From Pseudomonas viridiflava (GTDB taxonomy: Bacteria > Pseudomonadota > Gammaproteobacteria > Pseudomonadales > Pseudomonadaceae): a stretch of DNA of 64,000 nucleotides. Location: positions 1-64,000 of the forward strand of contig NZ_UTBG01000186.1 in the NCBI RefSeq assembly GCF_900580675.1. Direction: 5' to 3'. The position numbers and the translations under genes are program-made. Positions 7,562 to 16,232 of the stretch are shown one piece after another; position 1 is the first letter of the stretch, and every line of letters begins with the position of its first letter. The notes under the pieces are model-generated. The model made no database searches. It worked only from the letters and a program-made list of their open reading frames with translations, and was not told the DNA's origin.

Positions 7562-9457
7562 ATGACTGCCCCCTTCCGTTTTTTCGCCTGGCTGATGCTG
7601 CCGGCGATGATGTCGTGCAGCTTCAACCTATTGGCCGCAACTGCCGAGGGCGCGCCGCAAGCCCTGCATTTGCTGGACTACATTGGCGCCGACTACCCGC
7701 CGACGGTGGAGGCGGGCAAGGTTATCGATGAATCCGAATACCGCGAACAACTGGAGTTTCTCGGCGTGTTGCAGGGGCTGGTGGCAGAACTGCCGCAAAG
7801 GCCTGAACGCGCGGCCTTGGTGAAGGGTATCGACGAATTGTCAGCAGCTGTAACCGCCCACCAGGAGGGTGCGACAGTCGCCCGTCAGGCGCGCCAGTTG
7901 GGTGCTCAACTGGCGGCAGCTTATGAAGTCAGCCAGGCCCCGGCGATCACCCCCGACCCTACGCGCGGCGCTCCGCTGTATGCCCAGCACTGCTCGGTGT
8001 GCCACGGCACTGCCGGGGCCGGTGATGGCCCGGCCAGCGTGGGCATGACCCCGCCGCCGGCCAACCTGCAGGATGCCACGCGGCTGGATCGATTGAGCCT
8101 CTACGCGATCTACAACACCCTTGGACTGGGCGTCGAAGGCACCGATATGCCGTCCTTCGCCGATCAGCTGGACGACCGTCAGCGCTGGGACCTGGCCACC
8201 TACATTGCCGGTTTCACCGCCGACCCGGCCGCCGCGAAAAGCGAACAGCCGTTCAACCTCGCCGACCTGGCCCGCCAGACCCCGAATGAAGTGCTCGCGG
8301 CCAGTGGCCCTGCGGTTGCGGCGACCTTCCGCGCCCAGCGTGCGCAACCGCCGCAAGTGAAGCGTGGCCCGGCACAATTGCTCGACTACACCGCCACGAC
8401 CCTGGACAAAAGCCTCGCCGCGTTCCGCAACGGTGACCACGAACAGGCCTATGACCTGTCGGTAGCTGCTTACCTGGAAGGTTTCGAGCTGGTGGAAAGC
8501 TCGCTGGACAACGTCGACGCCAACGTGCGCAAAGACACCGAAAAAGCCTTGATGGCATATCGGCAGTCATTGCAGGACGGCCTCCCGGTCGAGCAGGTGC
8601 AGCAACGCCTGGATGTGGCGAAGGGCAAGCTCGCCGAATCCGCCGGCCTGCTGGGCAGCGATGGCCTGAGCTGGTCGTTGAGCTACATCTCCGGCTTGCT
8701 GATCCTGCTGCGTGAAGGGCTGGAGGCGATTCTGGTACTGGCGGCGATCCTCGCGTTCCTGCGTAACACCGGCCAGCAATCGGCGGTGCGCAGTGTGAAC
8801 GTGGGTTGGGGCCTGGCGCTGTTGGCGGGCCTGGCCACCTGGGCGTTGGCGGCGTATGTGATTGACGTCAGCGGCGCCCAGCGCGAATTGCTCGAGGGTT
8901 GCACGGCGTTGTTCGCCAGTGTGATGGTGCTGTGGCTGGGGGTGTGGATGCACGACCGACGCCACGCGGCGGCCTGGCAGGATTACATCAAGAGCAGCCT
9001 GGTCGGCGGCGGTGGGCGGTTCGGCTTTGCGATGCTGGCGTTTTTCTCGGTGTACCGCGAATTGTTCGAGGTGATCCTGTTTTACGAAACCCTGTGGCTG
9101 CAAGCCGGCCCTGCCGGGCACAACGCGGTGCTGGCCGGTGGCGCGACCGCGCTGGTGCTGTTGGTGGGCCTGGCCTGGGTGATCCTGCGCGGCTCGGCGA
9201 AGTTGCCGCTGGCGCTGTTCTTCGGCATCAATGCGGCACTGCTGTGCGCGCTGTCGGTGGTGTTCGCCGGGCACGGCGTGAAGGCGCTGCAGGAAGCCGG
9301 CATCTTCGGCACGCGGCCGGTGGTGTTCTTTGACTTCGACTGGTTGGGCATTCATGCCGATGCCTACTCGTTGAGCGCGCAGGCGGTGGCGATCCTGGCC
9401 ATTGTGGTGCTGTACAGCCGCAGCCGCCTCGCCGAGAAACGCCGGGCGGTGGCCTAG
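7562..9457 (+). CDS. FTR1-type iron permease with an N-terminal c-type cytochrome domain
   Basis: A 631-residue protein in three parts: a signal peptide (about 1-28); a periplasmic part with a c-type haem site CSVCH (Cys144, Cys147, His148) and a probable Met ligand in TDMPSF; and a C-terminal FTR1 permease from about residue 372 with several membrane helices. The permease has the iron-binding motif REGLE (384-388) and a second one, RELFE (499-503). FTR1 permeases import iron after oxidation of Fe(II); a fused cytochrome could take over the electron-transfer step done by partner proteins in EfeUOB or FetMP-type systems. No efeO or efeB partner lies nearby. It overlaps nothing and is followed 1 bp later by the yaiI gene. 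Confidence 0.88.
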   Translation: MTAPFRFFAWLMLPAMMSCSFNLLAATAEGAPQALHLLDYIGADYPPTVEAGKVIDESEYREQLEFLGVLQGLVAELPQRPERAALVKGIDELSAAVTAHQEGATVARQARQLGAQLAAAYEVSQAPAITPDPTRGAPLYAQHCSVCHGTAGAGDGPASVGMTPPPANLQDATRLDRLSLYAIYNTLGLGVEGTDMPSFADQLDDRQRWDLATYIAGFTADPAAAKSEQPFNLADLARQTPNEVLAASGPAVAATFRAQRAQPPQVKRGPAQLLDYTATTLDKSLAAFRNGDHEQAYDLSVAAYLEGFELVESSLDNVDANVRKDTEKALMAYRQSLQDGLPVEQVQQRLDVAKGKLAESAGLLGSDGLSWSLSYISGLLILLREGLEAILVLAAILAFLRNTGQQSAVRSVNVGWGLALLAGLATWALAAYVIDVSGAQRELLEGCTALFASVMVLWLGVWMHDRRHAAAWQDYIKSSLVGGGGRFGFAMLAFFSVYRELFEVILFYETLWLQAGPAGHNAVLAGGATALVLLVGLAWVILRGSAKLPLALFFGINAALLCALSVVFAGHGVKALQEAGIFGTRPVVFFDFDWLGIHADAYSLSAQAVAILAIVVLYSRSRLAEKRRAVA

Positions 9458-9458
9458 C

Positions 9459-9914
9459 ATGCGGGTCTGGATCGATGCCGACGCCTGCCCGCGGGCGGCC
9501 AAGGACCAAGTGGTGAAATTTGCCCTCAAGCGCCAATTTGAAGTGGTGCTGGTGGCGGGGCAGAGCCAGATCAAGCCGAGCTTTGCCTGCGTGAAACTGA
9601 TCGTGGTGCCCAGCGGCCCGGACGCGGCGGATGATTACCTGGTGGAGCATGCGGTGCCGGGTGAGCTGGTGATCTGCAGCGACGTGCCGTTGGCCGACCG
9701 CCTGGTGAAAAAAGGCGTGACGGCCCTGGACCCGCGTGGCAAGGAGTTCAGCCCGGCGAACATGAGTGAACGGCTGGCGGTGCGTAACCTGTTCACCGAC
9801 TTGCGCGAACAAGGCCAGATGGGCGGCGGCCCGCCGCCCCATGGCGAGAAGGACAAGCAGGCGTTTGCCAATTCGCTGGATCGCATCCTTACCAAGCTGA
9901 TGCGCCCTGCATAA
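9459..9914 (+). CDS. yaiI: YaiI/YqxD family protein (UPF0178, DUF188)
   Basis: A 151-residue cytoplasmic protein starting MRVWIDADACPRAAKDQ, the family signature. Acidic residues in DADACP and DVPLADRL form the likely metal site of a PIN-like nuclease fold, but activity has not been shown for the family as far as I know. The ATG at 9459 lies one base after the stop of the FTR1 gene, so the two are likely co-transcribed without a clear functional link. Length is typical. Confidence 0.9.
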   Translation: MRVWIDADACPRAAKDQVVKFALKRQFEVVLVAGQSQIKPSFACVKLIVVPSGPDAADDYLVEHAVPGELVICSDVPLADRLVKKGVTALDPRGKEFSPANMSERLAVRNLFTDLREQGQMGGGPPPHGEKDKQAFANSLDRILTKLMRPA

Positions 9915-9945
9915 GTGCCGGGATTGCTAATGGCCAGTAAGGTAC

Positions 9946-9987
9946 TTGTGGCAAGCTTGCTCGCCACAACAACCCGCTCGCCACAAC
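9946..9987. repeat. Short palindromic repeat, REP-like
   Basis: TTGTGGC and GCCACAA flank AAGCTTGCTC (9946-9969), followed by a partial second copy (CGCTCGCCACAAC, 9975-9987). It lies between the convergent yaiI and elbB genes, where it could form a bidirectional hairpin, but there is no T-run. Confidence 0.55.
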
Positions 9988-9989
9988 GG

Positions 9990-10655
9990 TCAATCATTCT
10001 CGTGGGTCAACTCCAACACCCGATCCACCAGCTTGTTGATGCCTGACGCCACCTCGCTGATGTTCTTGCCGAGCATGTAGGCCGGCGTGCTCACCAGTTT
10101 GCGCGCCTTGTCCTCGACAATGTCTTCCACCGCGCATTCGTGGTGGGTGGCGCCCATTTTATCCAGGGCGGCAGCGGTGTCGGCATCGTTGCCGATGGTG
10201 CAGGTCACGCCGGGGCCGTAGATCTTTGCGGCCAGGGCCGGCGAAATGCAGATCAGCCCCACCGGCTTGCCCGCTTCGGCAAAGGCTTCGGCCAGCGCAA
10301 GCACCTGCGGGTTGACGCTGCAGCCCGCGCCTTCAACGGCAAAGTTCGACAGGTTCTTCGCCGCGCCAAACCCGCCCGGCACGATCAACGCATCGAACTC
10401 CTCGGCGTTGGCCTCTTGAATAGCCTTCACCTCGCCCCGCGCGATGCGCGCCGACTCCACCAGCACATTGCGCGACTCGGGCATTTCTTCGCCCGTGAGG
10501 TGGTTGATCACATGCAGCTGGGCAATATCGGGTGCAAAACATTGGACCTGAGCGCCGCGCTGGTCCAGGCGCAGCAGGGTGATCACGCTTTCCTGGATCT
10601 CTGCGCCGTCATACACGCCACAGCCGGAAAGGATCACTGCAATCTTTTTGCTCAT
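9990..10655 (-). CDS. elbB: Isoprenoid biosynthesis glyoxalase ElbB
   Basis: A 221-residue protein of the DJ-1/PfpI superfamily. It begins MSKKIAVILSGCGVYDGAEIQE, the ElbB signature, with the nucleophile-elbow Cys in GLICISPA and a glycine-rich stretch (VPGGFGAAKNL). E. coli ElbB (YhbL) has been described as a glyoxalase linked to isoprenoid synthesis. The ATG at 10655 lies eight bases after AGGAG; an ATG two codons earlier (10661) is too close to that site. It is divergent from the fatty acid hydroxylase-type gene. Confidence 0.92.
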   Translation of the reverse strand: MSKKIAVILSGCGVYDGAEIQESVITLLRLDQRGAQVQCFAPDIAQLHVINHLTGEEMPESRNVLVESARIARGEVKAIQEANAEEFDALIVPGGFGAAKNLSNFAVEGAGCSVNPQVLALAEAFAEAGKPVGLICISPALAAKIYGPGVTCTIGNDADTAAALDKMGATHHECAVEDIVEDKARKLVSTPAYMLGKNISEVASGINKLVDRVLELTHEND

Positions 10656-10771
10656 GGGCATTTCTCCTGGGGTCTTGGCGTTAAATGTCTACTAATTTGT
10701 CATCTGTTGCCAATGGGATCTCGCACGGCTGCACCTAATCTTGATGTAACAAAAATAGACCGGACGAGCCC

Positions 10772-12007
10772 ATGGACTTCGTGCCTTACGCGGTACCGTT
10801 TTTCATTGCCCTGATCGTGGTGGAGCTGCTGGCCGACCACTGGCGCGGGCAGCGCAATTACCGAGTAGCGGACGCCATCAACAGCCTCAGCACCGGCGTG
10901 CTGTCCACCACCACAGGCTTGCTGACCAAGGGCGTGGGCCTGCTGACCTATGCGTTTGCCCTCAAGCACTTGGCGGTGATCGAGCTGTCGGCCCACAGCG
11001 TCTGGACCTGGGTATTCGCCTTCGTTTTCTACGACTTCTGCTACTACTGGCTGCACCGCTGCGGCCATGAGCGCAACATCCTGTGGGCCGCGCACTCGGT
11101 GCATCACCAGAGCGAGGACTACAACCTCACCACGGCCCTGCGCCAGACCAGCACCGGCTTTCTGCTGAGCTGGATCTTCTACCTGCCCCTGGCCGTGCTC
11201 GGCGTGCCGCTGGTGGTGTTTATCAGCGTGGCCTCGCTCAACCTTCTGTATCAATTTTGGGTGCACACCCGCCACGTGCCCAAGCTCGGCTGGTTCGAAT
11301 GGTTCTTCGTCACGCCTTCCAATCATCGGGCCCACCATGCACAGAACGCTCTCTACATGGATCGCAACTACGGCGGGGTGTTCATTATTTGGGACCGGTT
11401 GTTCGGCAGTTTTCAGGAAGAAGACGATAACGAGCCGGTGATCTTCGGCGTGACCACGCCCCTGGCCAGCTGGAATCCGTTGTGGGCCAACCTGCAGTTT
11501 TATGCGCAGCTGTGGAGTGATGCGCGGCGGACTGAAAGCGGGTGGGACAAGCTGCGCATCTGGTTCATGCGCACTGGCTGGCGCCCGGCGGACGTCAAGG
11601 CCAAGTACCCGCTGGCCAGGCACGACCTGAACCAGTTCCGCAAATTCGACGTGCCGCTGGACGCGCGCCAGCAGGTCTACATCGCTGTGCAATTTGCAGC
11701 GTACGTAGGTTTTGGCAGTTATTTGATGAATTTTGGCGAGGGGCTGCCCACGGCGGCGATGGTCTTGGGCTGGAGTACGATGGCGTTGGGGCTGTTTGCC
11801 CTGGGCGTGGCGCTGGAGAATCGCCCGTGGGCCTTCAAGGCCGAGTTGGCGCGCCTGGCGCTGAATGTGCCGTTGGTGTGGCTGGCACCGCTGGTCGGGC
11901 TGTGGCCGGCCGGCAACCTGGGCTGGCTGGGCCTGTTGAGCTACAGCCTGCTCAGCGGGATAGGCCTCTACTGCTGTAGAAGCCGGCTTACTCGACAGGT
12001 GTCTTAG
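10772..12007 (+). CDS. Fatty acid hydroxylase / sterol desaturase family membrane protein
   Basis: A 411-residue inner-membrane protein. The di-iron histidine clusters of the superfamily are visible: HRCGHE (near residue 95), HSVHHQSEDYN (near 110) and RAHHAQN (near 187). Hydrophobic segments lie on either side, and the C-terminal 130 residues form extra helices. Members use di-iron and oxygen to hydroxylate or desaturate lipids; alkylglycerol monooxygenase-like proteins share this layout. The substrate cannot be told from sequence. Its last 20 bases overlap the end of the dedA-type gene on the other strand. Confidence 0.88.
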   Translation: MDFVPYAVPFFIALIVVELLADHWRGQRNYRVADAINSLSTGVLSTTTGLLTKGVGLLTYAFALKHLAVIELSAHSVWTWVFAFVFYDFCYYWLHRCGHERNILWAAHSVHHQSEDYNLTTALRQTSTGFLLSWIFYLPLAVLGVPLVVFISVASLNLLYQFWVHTRHVPKLGWFEWFFVTPSNHRAHHAQNALYMDRNYGGVFIIWDRLFGSFQEEDDNEPVIFGVTTPLASWNPLWANLQFYAQLWSDARRTESGWDKLRIWFMRTGWRPADVKAKYPLARHDLNQFRKFDVPLDARQQVYIAVQFAAYVGFGSYLMNFGEGLPTAAMVLGWSTMALGLFALGVALENRPWAFKAELARLALNVPLVWLAPLVGLWPAGNLGWLGLLSYSLLSGIGLYCCRSRLTRQVS

Positions 12008-12623
12008 GCGGTTCGATCGCGACAGGCTCGGCCGCGAGCCGGGCCTTGGCCTCGGCGCACGCTTCACGGGCAATGCGTGCATTCTTGAAGCGCCGACGCA
12101 GCCACAGGCCGAGGCCCAGTACCAGCAATGCGCCCAGGACCCACAGCTCGTACTTCTTGACGCTGCCGAGCATGCCTTCCAGCACCGCGCCGAAGTGATA
12201 AGCCGCAGCGCCCAGCGCAGCGGCCCAGATCGCGGCGCCAATCCCGTTGAGAATCAGGTAGCGCAACGGCGGGTAGCCGGAAAGGCCAATCGCCACGGGC
12301 ATGACCGTGCGCAGTCCGTAAACGAAGCGGAAGCTGAGGACCCAGATATCCGGATGTTTGCGGATATGTTCCAGGGCCTTGTCGCCCATCAATTGCCAGC
12401 GCGGCTTGCGCGCCAACAGCTTGCGGCCGTGCTTGCGCCCCATGTAGTACCACAGCTGGTCGCCGGCGTAGCTGCCGAAGAAGGCAACGACCACCACCAG
12501 GTTGATATCCATGTATCCACGGAACGCCAGGAAGCCTGCGAGAACCAGAATGGTTTCGCCTTCGAAGAACGTGCCTAGGAAGAGGGCAAAGTAGCCGAAG
12601 TCATGCAGAAATTGTTGAAGCAT
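11988..12623 (-). CDS. DedA family membrane protein
   Basis: A 211-residue inner-membrane protein with about five hydrophobic segments. It holds the DedA (SNARE-associated) core: GTFFEGETILVLAGFLA, GSYAGDQLWYYMGRKHG and FRFVYGLRTVMPVAIGLSGYP, including the conserved Glu, Asp and Arg residues. DedA proteins are lipid transporters, with undecaprenyl-phosphate or phospholipid recycling as the best-known roles. It is convergent with the hydroxylase gene (20-bp tail overlap) and divergent from hemB. Confidence 0.9.
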   Translation of the reverse strand: MLQQFLHDFGYFALFLGTFFEGETILVLAGFLAFRGYMDINLVVVVAFFGSYAGDQLWYYMGRKHGRKLLARKPRWQLMGDKALEHIRKHPDIWVLSFRFVYGLRTVMPVAIGLSGYPPLRYLILNGIGAAIWAAALGAAAYHFGAVLEGMLGSVKKYELWVLGALLVLGLGLWLRRRFKNARIAREACAEAKARLAAEPVAIEPPKTPVE

Positions 12624-12726
12624 GGTCTGGGTGCTGGCGAAATGAACGCGCAGCCTACGCCTTCACGAACATTCATGAAAGTATCGAGATGTGTCACGAA
12701 GTGAACAATTCCTACATAAACGACGA

Positions 12727-12745
12727 ATGCGACTACAGGTCGCAT
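12727..12745. promoter_or_regulatory. Perfect 7-bp dyad between dedA and hemB
   Basis: ATGCGAC, five bases, GTCGCAT. It lies about 85 bp before the hemB start and about 100 bp before the dedA start in a 207-bp divergent spacer. It could be an operator or a weak hairpin; no regulator is assigned. Confidence 0.3.
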
Positions 12746-12830
12746 CCATAAGCACAACTGTAATTCCTTCGTCATAATGGCCGCTTATAACTGCAACGCT
12801 CGCCCGTAAACGCGGGCTCAGGAGTCTGTC

Positions 12831-13844
12831 GTGAGCTTTACCCCTGCCAATCGCCTGTTTCCCGCCACCCGTCTGCGTCGCAATCGCCGTGATGATTTTT
12901 CGCGCCGTCTGGTTCGTGAAAACGTACTGACGACGAACGATCTGATCCTGCCGGTATTTGTGCTGGACGGTGAAAATCGTCGGGAAGCGGTGGCGTCGAT
13001 GCCGGGTGTGGAGCGCTTGAGCGTTGATCTGCTGCTTGAAGAAGCGGCAAAGTGGGTTGAGCTGGGGATTCCGGCGCTGGCGCTGTTTCCGGTCACGCCG
13101 TCCGAGCTCAAGTCGCTCGACGCAGCCGAAGCCTGGAACCCGGACGGCATTGCCCAGCGCGCGACCCGCGCCCTGCGCGAGCGTTTCCCGGAGCTGGGGG
13201 TGATCACCGACGTGGCGTTGGACCCGTTCACCACCCACGGCCAGGATGGCATTCTTGATAAAGAAGGCTATGTTCAAAACGACATTACCGTCGACGCGCT
13301 GGTCAAGCAGGCCTTGTCCCACGCGGCGGCTGGCGCCCAGGTGGTGGCGCCGTCGGACATGATGGACGGCCGCATCCAGGCGATTCGCGAAGCCCTGGAA
13401 CTGGCCGGTCACGTCAACGTACGCATCATGGCCTATTCGGCGAAGTACGCCAGCGCCTACTACGGCCCGTTCCGCGATGCGGTGGGGTCGGCGCTGAACC
13501 TGGGCAAGGCGAACAAGGCCTCGTACCAGATGGACCCGGCCAACAGCCACGAAGCCTTGCATGAAGTGGCCGCCGACCTGGCCGAAGGCGCCGACATGGT
13601 GATGGTCAAGCCCGGGATGCCTTACCTGGACATCCTGTACCGGGTCAAAGAGGAATTCAAAGTGCCGACCTTTGTCTATCAGGTCAGCGGTGAATACGCC
13701 ATGCACATGGCCGCGATCCAGAATGGCTGGTTGAGTGAAGGAGTAATCCTGGAATCCCTGACTGCCTTTAAACGTGCTGGCGCTGATGGCATCCTGACTT
13801 ATTTCGCCGCCCGCGCCGCCCAATTGCTTAGAGAGCAACAATAG
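12831..13844 (+). CDS. hemB: Delta-aminolevulinic acid dehydratase (porphobilinogen synthase)
   Basis: A 337-residue cytoplasmic enzyme that condenses two 5-aminolevulinate molecules to porphobilinogen in haem synthesis. The two Schiff-base lysines are in AYSAKYAS and VMVKPGMPYLD. The metal-site region reads LDPFTTHGQDGI, without the Cys cluster of zinc enzymes, which fits the magnesium-dependent Pseudomonas type. I chose the GTG at 12831 (MSFTPANRLFP), which follows a CAGGAG ribosome site. ppk begins 18 bp after the stop. Confidence 0.97.
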   Translation: MSFTPANRLFPATRLRRNRRDDFSRRLVRENVLTTNDLILPVFVLDGENRREAVASMPGVERLSVDLLLEEAAKWVELGIPALALFPVTPSELKSLDAAEAWNPDGIAQRATRALRERFPELGVITDVALDPFTTHGQDGILDKEGYVQNDITVDALVKQALSHAAAGAQVVAPSDMMDGRIQAIREALELAGHVNVRIMAYSAKYASAYYGPFRDAVGSALNLGKANKASYQMDPANSHEALHEVAADLAEGADMVMVKPGMPYLDILYRVKEEFKVPTFVYQVSGEYAMHMAAIQNGWLSEGVILESLTAFKRAGADGILTYFAARAAQLLREQQ

Positions 13845-13862
13845 CCCTCACAGGAACACTCG

Positions 13863-16094
13863 ATGAATACCGAAGGACTCTCCGAAGTTGCCGTAAAAGA
13901 CGCTCACCCGGTGGTGGAACAAGTCACCGAGACCCCGCCGGAGCTGGAGCCTGCCCCAGCTGCCCCGCCTGCCGTGGTGGCCGAGCCGCATGTGCCGGCC
14001 CCGGTGGTTGCGGTCACCAACCTGGATGACAGCAGCCTGTACATCCATCGTGAGCTGTCACAACTGCAGTTCAACATCCGCGTGCTGGAGCAGGCGCTGG
14101 ATGAGTCCTACCCGCTGCTGGAACGGCTGAAATTCCTGCTGATTTTCTCCAGCAACCTGGACGAGTTCTTCGAGATCCGCGTCGCCGGCCTCAAGAAGCA
14201 AATCACCTTCGCCCGCGAGCAAGCCGGCGCCGACGGCCTGCAACCGCACCAGGCCCTGGCCCGGATCAGCGAGCTGGTGCACGGCCATGTGGACCGCCAG
14301 TACGCGATCCTCAACGACATCCTGCTGCCGGAACTGGAAAAACATCAGGTCCGCTTCATTCGTCGTCGTCACTGGACCACCAAGATCAAGACCTGGGTGC
14401 GCCGCTATTTCCGCGACGAGATTTCACCGATCATCACCCCGATCGGTCTCGACCCGACGCACCCGTTCCCGTTGCTGGTGAACAAGAGCCTGAACTTCAT
14501 CGTTGAACTGGAAGGTATCGACGCCTTCGGTCGCGACTCGGGCCTGGCGATCATCCCGGCGCCGCGCCTGTTGCCACGGATCATCAAGGTACCGGAAGAG
14601 GTGGGTGGCGCTGGCGACAACTATGTATTCCTCTCGTCGATGATCCACGCCCACGCCGACGACCTGTTCCAGGGCATGAAGGTCAAGGGCTGCTACCAGT
14701 TCCGCCTGACCCGTAACGCCGACCTGGCGCTGGACTCCGAAGACGTCGAAGACTTGGCCCGTGCCCTGCGCGGTGAGCTGTTCTCGCGCCGTTACGGCGA
14801 TGCGGTGCGCCTGGAAGTGGCTGACACGTGCCCTAAACACCTGTCGGACTACCTGCTCAAGCAGTTCAACCTCGCCGAATCCGAGCTTTACCAGGTCAAT
14901 GGCCCGGTGAACCTGACGCGCCTGTTCAGCATCACCGGCCTGGACAGCCACCCGGAGCTGCAATACACGCCGTTTACCCCGCAGATCCCGAAACTGCTGC
15001 AGAACAGCGAGAACATTTTCAGCGTGGTGAGCAAGCAGGACATCCTGCTGCTGCACCCGTTCGAGTCCTTCACCCCGGTGGTCGACCTGCTGCGCCAGGC
15101 CGCCAAGGACCCGCATGTATTGGCCGTGCGCCAGACCCTGTACCGTTCCGGTGCCAACTCGGAAATCGTCGATGCGCTGGTAGACGCCGCGCGTAACGGC
15201 AAGGAAGTCACCGCGGTGATCGAGCTGCGCGCGCGGTTTGACGAAGAGTCCAACCTGCAGTTGGCCAGCCGCCTGCAAGCGGCCGGTGCGGTGGTGATCT
15301 ACGGCGTGGTCGGCTTCAAGACCCACGCCAAGATGATGCTGATCCTGCGCCGCGAAGCCGGTGAGATCGTGCGTTACGCGCACTTGGGCACCGGCAACTA
15401 CCACGCCGGCAACGCCAAGCTCTACACCGACTACAGCCTGCTGACCTCCGACGACGCCTTGTGTGAAGACGTCGGCAAACTGTTCAGCCAGCTGATCGGC
15501 ATGGGCAAGACCTTGCGCATGAAGAAGCTGCTGCACGCGCCGTTCACGCTCAAGAAGGGCATGCTCGACATGATTGCCCGCGAGACCCAGTTCGCCCTCG
15601 ACGGCAAGCCGGCGCACATCATCGCCAAGTTCAACTCGCTGACCGATCCGAAGATCATCCGCGCGCTGTACAAGGCCAGCCAGTCCGGAGTGCGCATCGA
15701 CCTGGTGGTGCGCGGCATGTGCTGTCTGCGCCCAGGTATTGTCGGCGTCTCGCATAACATCCATGTGCGCTCGATCATCGGTCGCTTCCTGGAGCATACG
15801 CGGGTGTTCTACTTCCTCAACGGCGGCGAGGAGCAGATGTTCCTCTCCAGTGCCGACTGGATGGAGCGCAACCTCGACAAGCGTGTGGAGACTTGCTTCC
15901 CGGTGGAAGGCAAGAAGCTGATCATGCGCGTCAAGAAGGAGCTGGAAAGCTATCTCACCGACAACACCCACAGCTGGAGCCTGCAATCGGACGGCCGTTA
16001 CGTGCGCAACACGCCGACCGGCAACCAGAACCCGCGCAGCGCGCAGGCGACGTTGCTGGAGAAGCTGGGCAGCCCGATTCTTGCGGTGAACTAA
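13863..16094 (+). CDS. ppk1: Polyphosphate kinase 1
   Basis: A 743-residue enzyme that makes polyphosphate reversibly from ATP. An N-terminal Pro/Ala-rich extension of about 50 residues precedes the conserved start YIHRELSQLQFNIRVLEQA. The autophosphorylated histidine region reads HLGTGNYHAGNAKLYTD, and the second catalytic domain has FLSSADWMERNLDKRVE. Length fits Pseudomonas PPK1. It follows hemB by 18 bp and faces ppx across a REP pair, so synthesis and degradation genes are convergent rather than one operon as in E. coli. Confidence 0.97.
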   Translation: MNTEGLSEVAVKDAHPVVEQVTETPPELEPAPAAPPAVVAEPHVPAPVVAVTNLDDSSLYIHRELSQLQFNIRVLEQALDESYPLLERLKFLLIFSSNLDEFFEIRVAGLKKQITFAREQAGADGLQPHQALARISELVHGHVDRQYAILNDILLPELEKHQVRFIRRRHWTTKIKTWVRRYFRDEISPIITPIGLDPTHPFPLLVNKSLNFIVELEGIDAFGRDSGLAIIPAPRLLPRIIKVPEEVGGAGDNYVFLSSMIHAHADDLFQGMKVKGCYQFRLTRNADLALDSEDVEDLARALRGELFSRRYGDAVRLEVADTCPKHLSDYLLKQFNLAESELYQVNGPVNLTRLFSITGLDSHPELQYTPFTPQIPKLLQNSENIFSVVSKQDILLLHPFESFTPVVDLLRQAAKDPHVLAVRQTLYRSGANSEIVDALVDAARNGKEVTAVIELRARFDEESNLQLASRLQAAGAVVIYGVVGFKTHAKMMLILRREAGEIVRYAHLGTGNYHAGNAKLYTDYSLLTSDDALCEDVGKLFSQLIGMGKTLRMKKLLHAPFTLKKGMLDMIARETQFALDGKPAHIIAKFNSLTDPKIIRALYKASQSGVRIDLVVRGMCCLRPGIVGVSHNIHVRSIIGRFLEHTRVFYFLNGGEEQMFLSSADWMERNLDKRVETCFPVEGKKLIMRVKKELESYLTDNTHSWSLQSDGRYVRNTPTGNQNPRSAQATLLEKLGSPILAVN

Positions 16095-16112
16095 AACCCA
16101 GCAGGGTCTAAA

Positions 16113-16205
16113 AATGTGGGAGCGGGCTTGCTCGCGAATGCGGTGGATCAGTCAATGAATCTGTTGACTGAAACTCCGCATTCGCGAGCAAGCCCGCTCC
16201 CACAT
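16113..16205. repeat. REP pair (REPIN), GAGCGGGCTTGCTCGCGAA type
   Basis: Inverted copies of TGTGGGAGCGGGCTTGCTCG at both ends, with an inner dyad (CAGTCAA / TTGACTG). It occupies the gap between the convergent ppk and ppx genes and may act as a transcript-end structure. Confidence 0.92.
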
Positions 16206-16232
16206 GTGTGTTGCAGTGCTCTTTAGATCGGG

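Noticed and set aside
14424..15986. 520-residue minus-strand open frame opposite ppk
   Set aside because: Shadow of ppk in a high-GC genome; composition rich in His, Gln and Val as expected of an antisense frame.
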